The notes below the pieces were generated by a model. The model was not told the origin of the DNA and did no database searches. It saw only the letters and a program-made list of their open reading frames with translations. The position numbers and the translations under genes are program-made. Shown here in pieces: positions 1 through 10,950 of a DNA stretch of 64,000 nucleotides (positions within the stretch are counted from its first letter, which is position 1; each line of letters begins with the position of its first letter). Origin of the DNA: Symsagittifera roscoffensis (lineage: Eukaryota > Xenacoelomorpha > Acoela > Convolutidae); NCBI RefSeq assembly GCF_963678635.1, contig NC_087062.1:15923789-15987788 (forward strand), in the 5' to 3' direction.

Positions 1-319
1 GAAACAGAAGTTCTGAGAATTCATTTTCCAAAAAAGTTTAAGCGCAAAGACGGAGCCTAGCCTTAAACTACTTGCGATGCAACGCAAACAGCATGGTCAG
101 CTATTCTAAAAAGAGACAAAAGCCAAGAAATCGGAGCTCTTCCAAAAACATTGAAACTTCAAACGCTTGACTCGAATGAAGTTCAATTTGCGAAGATACA
201 CATCAAGACAATTTTTTGCTTAATTAAATTAGTATTGGGACAAAAGCTTTCCAAGCGGCAAATAAACCGACAAAGTCTGTGTGGATCTCAATAAATAGCT
301 CCAATAAGAAAGTTCGCAA

Positions 320-400
320 TGAAGTCCAACTCCAAACCTTTGCCGTCTCAAGCATGGGCGTTACCTCTGCGCAAAATAGGCAGAGCCAGGTATTGGCTTT
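320..400 (-). mobile_element. Degenerate tRNA-derived SINE head
   Basis: On the minus strand GCGCAGAGGTAACGCCCATG resembles a Pol III A box. A decayed B-box region (around 328-339) follows at the right spacing. The same start, GCGCAGAGGTA, recurs at 5459-5470 (minus) with a good B box, so this is an older copy of that family. It no longer folds as a tRNA. Confidence 0.45.
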
Positions 401-1217
401 GAAACTCATAAACTTCACACATCCAAGATTTGTGATAACATTTTTCACAGGAAAAAATTCCGGTATCAGTTTGCGATTATTCCTAATTTTTTTTGTGCGA
501 GTCTGGGGGGAGACTTACAAATTAGCTGAGATTAACTACCCGTTCCCTTCCTTATCGAGTATTTTTCGCCACTAGCTTAAAATGAATCAACATGAAGAAT
601 TTTTTTTGCTCTAATTTCGTGCAATTTGTTTATATTGATTCATTTTAAGATAGTTGCAAAAATTGAAACCGGTTTTTCTCAACAAGGAGGTAAAATGTAT
701 TTTTATTCACAGATAGGCGTAGCTGAGCTTCGCAACACTTGCGATACAAAAAAAAATGCGCTTCAAGACTAGAAATGGAAGGAAAGACAAAAGGCAAAAA
801 ATTGAAAAAATTACTTGTAAATATAACTTGAAAAAAGTCGAAAAAACTGCACCCACGGACATTGTGGCAATGTTTTAAAACAAGGGTATTTCAAAACAAT
901 TTAAAACTGTGTTTTAAAACTCTTGTTGTTTTTCAATGTTCTTTATTAATGTTTTTTTTTCAACTTTACGGGCTCATTTTGCTTTATATACACCTCGTTT
1001 TGCTTAGATTGACAGCTTGCTAGGAACACTTAAAAGGTGTTATGAAAAACAATTTGTCTGACATTTCCTTTGAGACTAAGGCCTTTGTTCCGAATTCTTT
1101 GTTTGATGAGATTCGTTCACACCGATAGGGAGCGAAAATGATCACAAGCGGCCTTCTCTATGAGAAAATTGGACGAATCGTCAAAAGTTTTAATGTTAAG
1201 TTTGTAAATAATTTAAA
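401..1217. other. Gene-free AT-rich stretch
   Basis: No supported coding sequence. At about 715-740 it carries a copy of a short dispersed motif (GCGTAGCTGAGCTTCGC followed by a TTGCGATAC-like sequence) that recurs at 30393-30425 as a perfect palindrome. The rest is AT-rich with homopolymer runs and no recognisable feature. Confidence 0.5.
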
Positions 1218-1412
1218 ACTTATATGCTTCTGGGTAAGCTATAATAAATAGATTTCATTTTAATTGCTTTCATTGATTTTGAAATGTGCTTTACCATACA
1301 ACGTGCAATCTCAAGTAACAGCCACAGATCGTGGACCTCGAATCAATCAACACAACAATCTAGTTACAATGCAAAAGGCAGAAAACGTTTTCAGAGAAAA
1401 ACTAATATCTGA
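1218..1412. repeat. First partial copy of a locally duplicated ~195-bp block
   Basis: The block starting ATGCTTCTGGGTAAGCTATA is present three times, at 1218-1412, 1711-1903 and 3727-3919, with only a few substitutions. The last two copies lie within a larger direct duplication (1410-2630 and 3426-4638). The short open frames in this block are preserved only because the DNA is near-identical, so I do not call a gene. Confidence 0.8.
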
Positions 1413-2019
1413 AAAGAGTAACATTCTCATTGAAAACCAAAACTTAACAAAAGATTAAAATCGCACACAAATTTTTTTTATTAGGAACTAAATAAAGAGG
1501 CAAATACCAACCTTGCGTTTAGAATAATGCATCAAGCTCACTTAACACTAATGCAACAAAATCTTTGCTTGTAAAAAATTAGAAAAAGGCATTTGATTCT
1601 AAAATAATTATGAACTATAAATGTTACAGTTTGACAAAAAGTATACTTTTTTACTTTCAGATTTCTTTTACCTTGATGTCCATGGGCTTCAAGTTAAGGA
1701 CCCTTGGCTGTATATGCTTCTGGGTAAGCTATAATAATTAGATTTCATTTTAATTGCTTTCATTGATTTTGAAATGTGCTTTACCATACAACATGCAATC
1801 TCAAGTAACAGCCACAGATTGTGGACCTCGAATCAATCAACACAACAATCTAGTTACAATGCAAAAGGCAGAAAACGTTTTCAGAGAAAAACTAATATCT
1901 GATATGAACACTGTACATAGGCCAAACTATAAAACTACTAATAAAATACATTTATAAAAGATACAAAATAGTTTTCTCAGTTGCATTAGTTACTACTTGG
2001 TTCAATCACAGGTCATCAA

Positions 2020-2155
2020 ATGACAGCGTCGACAGGTTGGCAGATGACAGGCTCGCAGATGAAAGTTAGAAGATGACAAGCTCGCAGATGACAGTTTAGA
2101 TGACAGGCTAGCAGATGACATGTTAGCAGAAGACAGGCTAGCAGATGGCAGCTTT
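2020..2155. repeat. Minisatellite of GCAGATGACAGGCT-type units
   Basis: About eight imperfect tandem units of 10-20 bp, with the theme GCAGATGACAGGCTAGCAGA. The second copy of the duplication has the equivalent tract at 4028-4165 with one unit shortened. No coding potential. Confidence 0.8.
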
Positions 2156-2489
2156 TGCAAAGATTGGTTGAAAACTCGTTAGCGTTAGTTAGCAGGAAAA
2201 TGAAGACTAGCGAGCTTAGAAAAATCGCTTAATTAGCTCTGATGTAAATACCGATTTAGTAATTTTCAAAAAAAGATTCACCGAAGGCATTTTGTCACGT
2301 CATATCTAATGCAACGTTGTTAGAAAAAAAGCCTATGTGTATTAGTGCAGTTCATTTATAGTCAATGCCAAATTGTATATAAACTAAATAAATTAACCTA
2401 AGTCTGCTCATTTTGACATTAGATTTCTGTGTTTCACTGGTTCTACGTTAAAAACAAAAAATTAATTAACTTAAAAAGCTTTAGTTTTT

Positions 2490-2576
2490 GACCGAAAAAA
2501 CCCAAGTTCGTCGATATTATAATGGTAAAGATGCAATTATTAGCGCTAGCCTCTGGGTTCAATCCAGTTTTCGGTC
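2490..2576 (+). other. tRNA-like sequence with A and B boxes, copy 1
   Basis: TATTATAATGG resembles the A box of tRNA-Asp, and GGTTCAATCC is a consensus B box within a 4-bp stem (CTGG/CCAG). The outer ends, GACCGAAAA and TTTTCGGTC, can pair perfectly. The acceptor expected from the A-box position does not pair and the anticodon arm is not canonical. I therefore read it as a tRNA-derived relic, not a working tRNA gene. Confidence 0.45.
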
Positions 2577-2630
2577 ACTCGTAGAAAGAGATAACTTCTT
2601 CTATAGTCTCTTTCTTTTTCATCAGTGCAA
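2577..2630 (-). pseudogene. Duplicated 3' tip of the decarboxylase last exon
   Basis: The minus strand encodes ALMKKKETIEEVISFYE or nearly all of it, ending at the duplicated stop. This is the C-terminus of the gene ending at 4583. Nothing upstream of those codons is present here, so it is a truncated by-product of the direct duplication and cannot encode an enzyme. Confidence 0.8.
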
Positions 2631-3425
2631 ATGCATTGAAAACGGTTTTTTAGAAATATATAAAAAAAATTATGACCTGAAACAAGCTTTACGTTTTCAC
2701 AACATAAATTATAGTAGTTTTATTTAAAATTGAGCATTTTTACATGGGAAAATTCTAGAACCCTTGGTAATCGTAAGGGCAAGAAACAGCGTTCAAAACA
2801 CGACTGAAAAGATTTCAATATGATATATCACTCGACCGCATCTGCATTTATCTTCGAAAACTAATTTTACATGCGAAAAAAATCAAAACATACAGGAATA
2901 CTCGAGAGATTCCTGACCACAATGATTAAGGAATAGCAAACCAAATAGGATGCAGTTTTTTTAATCAAGTTTTTTCAACTATTCAAATGGTCAGAGCTAG
3001 AAAATCACCAGTAAAGAACCGTAAAACTAAAACTTCAAATTACCGTAGAAATCAAAATGCAAAAAATAAAATTCACTCAAGCTAGCCGGCAAAATAGCTG
3101 TAGCAAGTTATAAATCGCCGAATAGAAACTTCGTTTGTAATCAATTCATTATTCTAACACAGGCGAAGCTACATTTTACAAGCAGAAAATGGCAAGCACG
3201 AGGGTTCAAAACTACTCAAATACAAAAAAAATCTGTCCTTAGAACCCTTGATTAAGAGTTAGAAGTTCTAGCGACTGCGCTAGATTGACTGGCTTTCTCC
3301 TCGCATAAGCCAAACATAAATGCAATAAATGCTTGTGTCAAAAAATACTATTTCAATTCTTTCAGCTTTCTTAAATTCCAGCGTAAAATGTGAAATGAAA
3401 ATCAGAGAAGAAATTTCAAAACCTA
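2631..3425. other. Spacer between duplication copies
   Basis: Present once and AT-rich. Around 2795-2850 it holds a short piece of the dispersed repeat seen at 16235-16280 (CGACTGAAA then GATATATCACTCGACC). No gene seen. Confidence 0.5.
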
Positions 3426-4638
3426 CTTTAAAAAGTAACATTTGCATTGAAAACCAAAACTTAACAAAAGATTAATATCGCCAGCAAATTTTTTTTGTAG
3501 GAATTAAATAAAGAGGCAAATACCAACCTTGCGTTTAGAATAATGCATCAAGCTCACTTAACACAAATTCAACAAAATCTTTGCTTGTAAAAAATTAGAA
3601 AAAGGCATTTGATTCTAAAATAATTATGAACTATAAATGTTACAGTTTGACAAAAAGTATACTTTTTTACTTTCAGATTTCTTTTACCTTGATGTCCATG
3701 GGCTTCAAGTTAAGGACCCTTGGCTGTATATGCTTCTGGGTAAGCTATAATAATTAGATTTCATTTTAATTGCTTTCATTGATTTTGAAATGTGCTTTAC
3801 CATACAACGTGCAATCTCAACTAACAGCCACAGATTGTGGACCTCGAATCAATCAACACAACAATCTAGTTACAATGCAAAAGGCAGAAAACGTTTTCAG
3901 AGAAAAACTAATATCTGATATGAACACTGTACATAGGCCAAACTATAAAACTACTAATAAAATACATTTATAAAAGATACAAAATAGTTTTCTCAGTTGC
4001 ATTAGTTACTACTTGGTTCAATCACAGGTCATCAAATGACAGCGTCGACAGATAACAGGCTCGCAGATGAAAGTTAGAAGATGACAAGCTCGCAGATGAC
4101 AGGTTAGATGACAGGCTAGCAGATGACATGTTAGCAGAAGACAGGCTAGCAGATGGCAGCTTTTGCAAAGATTGGTTAAAAACTCGTTAGCGTTAGTTAG
4201 CAGGAAAATGAAGACTAGCGAGCTTAGAAAAATCGCTAAATCGTTTCTGAAGTAAATACCGATTAAGTAATTTTCAAAGAAAGATTCACCGAAGGCATTT
4301 TTTAACGTCATATCTAATGCAACGTTGTTAGAAAAAATTCCAATGTGTATTAGTGCAGTTCATTTATAGTTAATGCCAAATTGTTCATTAACAAAATAAA
4401 TTAACCTAAAACTGCTCATTTTGACATTAGATTTCTGTGTTTCACTGGTTCTACTTTAAAAACAAAAAGTTAATTAACTAAAAAAGCTTAAGTTTTTGAC
4501 CGAAAAAACCCAAGTTCGCCGATATTATAATGGTAAAGATGCAATCATTAGCGCTAGCCTCTGGGTTCAGTCCAGTTTTCGGTCACTCGTAGAAAGAGAT
4601 AACTTCTTCTATAGTCTCTTTCTTTTTCATCAGTGCGA
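3426..4638. repeat. Direct duplication, copy 2 (~1.2 kb)
   Basis: Near-identical to 1410-2630. This copy is continuous with the intact last exon of the decarboxylase gene, so it is probably the parental arrangement and 1410-2630 the derived one. It includes the minisatellite (4028-4165) and the second tRNA-like sequence (4498-4584). Confidence 0.85.
4498..4584 (+). other. tRNA-like sequence with A and B boxes, copy 2
   Basis: Same structure as 2490-2576, with GGTTCAGTCC as B box (one substitution). Its end overlaps the stop codon of the decarboxylase gene on the opposite strand, so it lies in that gene's 3' untranslated region, antisense. Confidence 0.45.
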
Positions 4639-7600
4639 ATTGTGCCTTGTCCGCAGTAGGTCTTCTGAACTCGTACACCGCAGGCACTGGTCGAGAACAA
4701 TGGCGACTCCACATGCCAACGGTGTAACCTCCGGTATCACACACGATCAGCCAGTCCCCTGTTTAAAAGACACATTGAAAATATAAAAACTTTTTTTTCA
4801 AATAAACTAATTTAACACCTTAACAAATATACCAAGCGGAGCTTTACATTACTTGTGATACAAAAATGTATGCCAGTGTTCACCCATTATAAATTGACTG
4901 TAAAAATCTTGAACATATTTCATAATTTAAAAAAAATCAAAGTATTTCAAGAGCAGACTTTATCCAGTCATTCTTTGAAACACTCATAATTCATTACAGC
5001 TCATTTGAGAAAACTCGAAACAGGTCAAAAAATTATTTATGAAAAACGAGAAAAGTTTCAAAAACGAAAAAACATTATAATTTTTTCAAATTGTTGCAAT
5101 GAGATTAAATCATGATTTAAAATAATTTGATAATACAATACAAGTGTGAAAAGTTAGGACAGGGCTCTACTCATTGTTTTCTTGTCACCGCGAAGACTCT
5201 TTGTTGTATATGAAAACGAAAACTTAAAACAAAAACTTCACAAACACCAGCAAAAATCTGAAAAAGGGAGCTTAAGAATTGCAAGAAAATGAGCTTTGAA
5301 AATCAATTTGAGGCCCACAGGATTTGAACCGACAAAAAGCAGACACGCGATAGACCAATAATTCTTTTTCTATTCGACAGAAAATTTTGAGTTCGCAACC
5401 AAGAAAGAGGTCCTCGCCGGATCCGAACCCTGAGCTTTTATCGTTCCGGGCATAGATGCTACCTCTGCGCCAAATAAACAGAAAACTACGCTAAAAATGA
5501 ATTTAGTAAAAAGCAAACTGCAGGCGTAACAAATGTCTGATTCAGTAAATTGGGAGGGCAAAGAAATGTAATAACGAGATATATCACATAGATGAGGCTT
5601 CGCGTAGCCAAAAACGGCAAAACGATCATTAAAAAAGCAAGAAAATTAAGATTTAAAATTAACAAGAATTAACCGATAAAAATTTCGAATCAGGGACATT
5701 TAGATTAGTATCATGCTTTCCCCATTAATCCATCCGCTTGTCTTAAATCGTTAACTCATCTTCTAATGGTAAATACCAGGCAGCAATGAATGCGCTTTAA
5801 TAAAGCGGATGAAACATACGGTACTTTATAGCTCGCTTAATTAAATTTGAGCAGTCTACATGTATACAAAACGGAATAAAAAAATCAACGCCAAAAATTG
5901 TTACTTGATGGAAAAAAGATTTCATATTATAAGCTTTTGATTGCGTAAATAAGGAAAATAACGATACCTACACTTAAGTTTTTTTAAAATAGTTGAACAG
6001 CAAAAGACTGATGATTATGATTTCAAATCACTCAGAGCCGAAGCTGAATTTCGTTTAAAAAGCAAAAAAGCAAACAAAGGCTTTAAAGTAGAAAAAAGTT
6101 ACAATTTACTTAAATCAAACTTGAGATAAGACTCCGTGAAAACCACTCAAAAAAGGTGAGCTTACTGATGCTTAATCGAGATCTCTGTTTTTGTTTAGAT
6201 ATCGTGGAAAAAATTACACAGCAGCCAAGCTGCACCTCGCACACAGCCGCGAAAATAACATCAGGGAGCTTCAAAACTCAAAAAAATCAAAGCAACACCT
6301 TATGTTTTCGCGAATGCACCATTGCTGCCTATTTGTTGTCTATATACCAGGCAGCACTGAATGCTCTGACACGAAATAAAGCAAGCGGATAGACATGCTT
6401 CTATATAATCAAGGAGATTTTGAGCAGAACACAAACACTAAAACTGAAAACATAGCCAAAAGATATGAAAAGAGGCAATGAACGCAATTAAACAGAAAAA
6501 AAAACGGACTTACAGAGAAAAAATAGATGCCCTTACAGATCTTTGAATTTCAAGAACAACTTATTATTGGTGCTTTTTTGATAAAATTAACTCAATTTGA
6601 GAAGACTGGATCATTAGGCAATTTTTTTTTCGCTGAGAAATCTGAAAATTAAAATTCATTGTCGAAACTAGAAGTCGATCACGTTTTTGCTGTTCGATAG
6701 TGGAGTTTGCCTTCCTTTTAACAAATGAATTGAACAGAACTTGAGAAGAAATCCAAAGTCAAACCGCGATAAAGTAAATTTGAGCCTAAACAAATTTTAA
6801 AACTTTTCCTGAAAAAAAATCATAACGACCTATATAAAAGTCTGAGCTACGTTTACCGGCTCTTAAACAAAAGTTGAACTCAAAAATTTGCAAAATTAGG
6901 AACGAAAAAATTGATTTAAAGAAGCGTTTGCAGCCGTGAAAACAGAGAATAACAAATACCACGGAAATTTCGGTCCACAATTGTTTTTGAAACAAAGAAC
7001 TTTTTTTTCAGTTTCAGTTACTTTTTTGTGCTTGTTTTGAGTAAATAAACACAACGTTTCCTGGAACTTTACTAAGAGTTTTAATTGATTGCAGCTATCT
7101 TCACAAAGTTAATGAGAAAGCAAAAACTAAGACATATTTTTTCAGCTTCATTTTGTTAGGGTTTTGGCAACTCTTGGTACAGGGGAAATGTTACAATAAG
7201 CTTCAAGAACTAATTTTTTAAAGCTGAAAACTAAATTATTTATAGCTTAATTTTGTTTCGCGTTACTCGCTCGCTTTAATTGCTCCAAACTGCACTAAAA
7301 TAATTTTAAACAGATTTTTCTCGACACTAAAAAAACGCAGGAATTTTTTTTTTTTAGTTGACCGACTGGCGACTGAAAGGAACTTCATATGATATTTTAC
7401 TCTAACCATTCTGGTGAGTATTTGTTGTACCTGATTTTGCTTTGAAAAAAAACACGCAGAGACAAAGTTCCTCCCAAATTTCAGTAAACGAAAAAATAAT
7501 CATCAAATGTCACAGAAGGTCCAAGCGAGTATAAAAACGCAGGGAATACCTCACAATAATGGGCTTTTTTTCCGCTAAAAACGCAGAAAAGCAACTGATT

Positions 7601-9203
7601 TTATAGACATGGGAACCAAAAATATCTCTCTTTGATGCCAACAGCATTTTTTAACAACTTGAAAAACTCATTTGATTCGAAATTGATTGGTCGTTTCAGT
7701 TTATAGTGTAGCCATACCTGGCTGAGGGTTCACCAACTTTCTGCTTCTCGCAATTTTATCTCCACCAAAACAAAGTGGCCCTGCCACGTCACAAACCACC
7801 TCTTTATCATCCCCGCTTGACTCTTTGAAAGAACCATCCGGGTTACATACAAACATTCGCAAGGGCCACGCTTCAGGCAGGTAACAGGTCCTCAGAAGCA
7901 GATCCGCTCCTATATGCTGAATCACGATGGTCAGGTCGTTCACAGTCTTGGTATACTCTATTCGGCCCACAGCGAAGCCAGACTTGGTTGTAAATGTGCG
8001 GCCGTTTTCAGACATGATGACGTACTTGCCAGATAGCAATTCAGGTACGTTCTAAAACAGCATATTTTGCACTCCGAGTGCCAAAACATGAAGCTGAAAA
8101 CTTTAAAAATGAAGTGCATCCAACTGAAGTTGGTTGAGGGATAAAGATTTCAAATCATTGCACCTTGGACAAGAATCTGAAATTTACTAGAAAAAAAATC
8201 TGGTGAAGTTTATAGAAAAACAAAACATTACCAACAATTACAACGGGTATAAATATATTCTGTGAAAACAAATCGTTTTGACCGAACCAAAAAAAAGTTT
8301 AGAAAAATTTAGAACCAGAAAGGCACCCTTGCATAATCAGTTCAAATGGTGTCAAAAATTTATTAAAAACTCCAAGCTTCGGGACTCCACCTGTTTAATT
8401 TGGTTCACGAAGTCTGGAAACGTAGCCAGATGTTTCTCGTAGTCATCCGAATCATACAACGTCGGCAAACCACCGCCAATGTCCAGAGCCTTGATCTTCT
8501 GCTCATCGAACTTCGAATTTATCTCTTCAGCCAGATCAACCACCTTTTTCACCGCCTCGACCAAAGCCGAAATCCCAAATGCTTGCGACCCAATGTGAAA
8601 ATGCAGTGTATTCAGCCATTTATAAATCTCAAAAAATTTGATAATCTCTTCTTTGTAGACTGTCATTGGAAGCCCAAATTTGGAATACAAATCCGAAGTA
8701 CTTGTTTCGGTTCTTTCACCGAAGCCAACGCATGGATTCAACCTGATTCCTAGATACTTCGGGATTTGGTCTTCTGGCAAGTTAAGTGCATTAATTATCT
8801 CATCCATTCGAACCAATTCTTGACCATTGTCCGCATTCATGTTGACTTTCCGTTCAATTCCGAACCTAATTTCGTCAACGGTTTTACAAGGACTGTCCCA
8901 TATGATATTTGAAGCTTCGACACCATTTCGTAAAGCAATTTCAACTTCAGTAAGCGAAGCCGCCTCCGCGCCGAAATTCAAACTTGGAAGACGTTGCATT
9001 AATTTTGGAAAAGGCGCCGCTTTTACAGCAAAACAGTGCAGAAACTGTACGTTTTCTGAGGCAAACGCCTCCTGAAACTTTGTGAGAACTTTCTCGAAAT
9101 AATCAAGGTCGAAAAACAAGACATTTGGTTCATTGTCAGAGACGATATTTTCTTCGATAGCTTGCGCCAAAACACTGCAACGGCTCTTGTCCAGACTTTC
9201 CAT
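4583..9203 (-). CDS. Diaminopimelate-decarboxylase-like PLP enzyme (3 exons)
   Basis: A fold-type III pyridoxal-phosphate decarboxylase of the Orn/DAP/Arg group 2 family, predicted 440 aa. Exons on the minus strand are 9203-8391, 8051-7718 and 4758-4583. Splices are CAG|GTGGAG to TTTTAG|AAC (phase 0) and CAG|GTATGG to AACAG|GGG (phase 1). The Schiff-base lysine is K61 in FAVKAAP. HFHIGSQ (201-207) and DIGGG (241-245) match phosphate- and PLP-binding motifs, and GPLC (C365) carries the catalytic cysteine of the partner active site. The C-terminus has the DTGGY region. HIGSQ favours diaminopimelate-decarboxylase-like enzymes over animal ornithine decarboxylase (usually HVGSG), and no antizyme-binding region is evident. 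The substrate cannot be fixed from sequence; lysine biosynthesis would be unusual in an animal. All key residues are intact, so it is probably functional. Intron 2 is ~2.96 kb and holds SINE-like copies. Confidence 0.86.
5305..5480 (-). mobile_element. tRNA-derived SINE, two tRNA-like heads
   Basis: On the minus strand the first head has the A box TGGCGCAGAGGTAG (5459-5472) and B box GGTTCGGATCC (5419-5429). About 30 nt on, a second head has A-like TATTGGTCTATCGCGTG (5344-5360) and B box GGTTCAAATCC (5320-5330). Neither folds into a full cloverleaf. The arrangement suggests a dimeric SINE or two adjacent insertions. It lies within intron 2 of the decarboxylase gene on the same strand. Confidence 0.6.
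5640..6420. repeat. Intronic degenerate repeats
   Basis: A possible further tRNA-like relic at about 5685-5755 (minus strand, GATTCGAAAT near a B-box position). The motif ATACCAGGCAGCA(A/C)TGAATGC occurs at about 5773 and 6347. No coding exon of the surrounding gene is needed here, because the reading frame joins across this interval. Confidence 0.35.
6960..7560. repeat. Dispersed repeat family, copy in intron
   Basis: Shares ordered blocks with 15590-16400, 39370-39760 and 52377-52900: a T-run, a (C/A)TCGCTCGCTTTA-like block, a CGACTGAAAGG block and a TATTTGTTGTACCTGATTTTGC block. Copies are old and divergent. Ends are undefined and no open reading frame is conserved. Confidence 0.5.
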
Positions 9204-9889
9204 TTTAGTTTACTCTAAATATTAACATATTAGTAAAACTGAAAAAAGGTAGTTAACCGCAATCCTGTTTAGACAAATATGACGCAGCTGACACATAAAT
9301 TGATCAACTCCTGATTTACCTACAAACTTCAATCCATTAAAAAAATACTCTAAAAAGACAAACATTGATTAACGCTTACACTCGCGCTGAATGTAAGCAG
9401 AGCGGAGCAAGCGGTCGCTATTTCCCAAGGCCGCTCTTGAAGTTAGCGTTCGATTGGGGGTCAGGTTTTTAAAAGACAAATCTTTTAGCATAAAAAACAA
9501 AAACTGAGTCTTTTAGCAGAGCAAACTTATACAATTGATACACAGTTGGTTGAAAAATAAATTGCTTATTCTTATCTCGAGCCTCCCGAAATAAGCCAAT
9601 TAGCCAGCCCACAGTTTGTCAACAAAAATCTATGAAAAAAAAACAGAATAAGTAAAAATCACTGCAAACTAGCGGCAAAAACTGATATCCGCGCATAAAA
9701 TCTTTGGTGCCCAAAAAAGCACGGCGGAATAAAAGTGAGCAATTGGTCGCTACATGGTACGTTTGAATTTAGCGTTCTGACTTGCTAATTGTTAAGAGTC
9801 TGCGAAAAGGCCTGTCTGCTGAAAAAACTGTCAGCTTAACAACCTAGCACCATTCTTCTGATTAAGTCTGCGGAGAAACCACTCCTGAC
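9204..9889. other. Gene-free stretch with a divergent element core
   Basis: 9374-9480 is an inverted, diverged copy of the core found at 12520-12610 (GGAGCAAGCGGTCGCTA here; TAGCGACCGCTTGCTCC there). Another weaker copy lies at about 9655-9800. TTTTAGCA motifs near 9485-9525 resemble the end repeat of the 12461-12724 element. Nothing coding. Confidence 0.5.
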
Positions 9890-10410
9890 CAGGGCCTTTC
9901 AAAGGTTAATCGCAATTAACCGAGTCGGTTTTTTTGGCCCCGATCAATTAATCGATTATTTAACTAGGTCAACCTCGATTAATCGGCAATTAATCGATTA
10001 ATCTTCCAGTTCTGCATTTTCGCGTGTTGTAGGAAACAAGTCAATTAAATCTTGGCAACTTTCAAAATTTGCGAAAAACGGTTTTAACTCGAAGTATCGT
10101 TTCACCATTTCTGCCGTACTGCTCCATCGCGTCACGTTTCTCTGCACAGACGATAAAGTTGTGTAATTTCGAAGTTAAGCTGCGTACTTGATATTCTTGA
10201 ATTTTCCCATTAAATTGCTGACTTTTTCAAGAACTAATTTATGATGCGAAAGTTGCAAATTCACGGCCAAATTAAAACGATGAGACACAATGTAAATAAT
10301 CGATGATTAACCGGCGCTCAACGATCAATTTGGACTCACGGAGAAAGCGTCGCAATCAATCAATCGATTCGCGATTAATCGATTATACAATTAACCTTTG
10401 AAAGGCCCTG
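9890..10410. mobile_element. 521-bp hAT-like MITE with intact 8-bp target duplication
   Basis: The ends are inverted: CAGGGCCTTTCAAAGGTTAA at the left and its reverse complement at the right. The element is flanked by CTCCTGAC at 9882-9889 and again at 10411-10418, a perfect 8-bp target-site duplication. CAGGG ends and an 8-bp duplication fit the hAT superfamily. The interior has iterated AATCGATTAATCG-like motifs near both ends and no transposase, so it is non-autonomous. Confidence 0.9.
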
Positions 10411-10584
10411 CTCCTGACTATATGATATAAACAATTAACAAGACTGCTCGTATATCAGGGCAAAGCCCTGAATGTTCCGAGTGCCCTTTAATTGGTCTCG
10501 AATAAATTTACGTGAAAGAAAATATTGAACAAACTCGAAGATCAAGTGTGAAAATATTAGCCGTAAGAAATTAATACAACCGAC

Positions 10585-10942
10585 GGGGCGTTCAACAGTG
10601 CCGAAGTACAACAGTGCCGAAAAAGGCGGGAAAATTTCAGAATAATTTACACGCATTTTCTAAAGAGCGGGAAATTACTGACGCTAATATCAAAGAAAAC
10701 CACTCCAATTTCGGCGCCAAAATGCCTGAAACAGCAAATTAAACAATTATTTTGGCGGCAAAACGTCTAAATTGCAAATTTTCTCTTTCAAAATCTTTAA
10801 GTGCCATTTAAGATTGTAAACGATCGCTGTTTAATTTTTGATTGCCGCACTTAATATGTTGAAATTTGTTCAAATTTTCGACACTGTTGAACAAAGTTTT
10901 CATTTTCGGCACTGTTATACTTCGGCACTACTGTACTGCCCC
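10585..10942. mobile_element. 358-bp MITE with iterated GTGCCGAA ends
   Basis: Left end GGGGCGTTCAACAGTGCCGA; right end, reverse-complemented, GGGGCAGTACAGTAGTGCCG. The motif ACAGTGCCGAAGTA/ACAGTGCCGAAAA is repeated within each arm. CAACCGAC flanks both sides (10577-10584 and 10943-10950), an 8-bp target duplication. There is no coding sequence. The superfamily is uncertain: 8 bp suits hAT or a Mutator-like element, and the iterated arms favour the latter. Confidence 0.85.
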
Positions 10943-10950
10943 CAACCGAC

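Larger units (their letters stand above)
1410..2630. repeat. Direct duplication, copy 1 (~1.2 kb)
   Basis: This block matches 3426-4638 at an offset of about 2.01 kb. It contains the 195-bp block, a GCAGATGACAGGCT-type minisatellite, a tRNA-like sequence and, at 2577-2630, an exact copy of the last codons of the decarboxylase gene that ends at 4583. Homology stops at 2631, so this copy has lost the rest of that exon. About 0.8 kb of non-duplicated DNA (2631-3425) separates the copies. Confidence 0.85.

Noticed and set aside
1264-1957. Small protein gene beginning MLSLILKCALPYN in three copies
   Set aside because: The frame lies wholly within duplicated DNA, its C-terminus changes at each duplication edge, and no homology is recognised.
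2490-2576. Functional tRNA gene (Asp-like)
   Set aside because: A and B boxes are present but the acceptor predicted from their spacing does not pair and the anticodon arm is not canonical.
8400-9075. Two plus-strand frames opposite the decarboxylase exon 1
   Set aside because: Shadows of the real minus-strand exon, which carries clear catalytic motifs.
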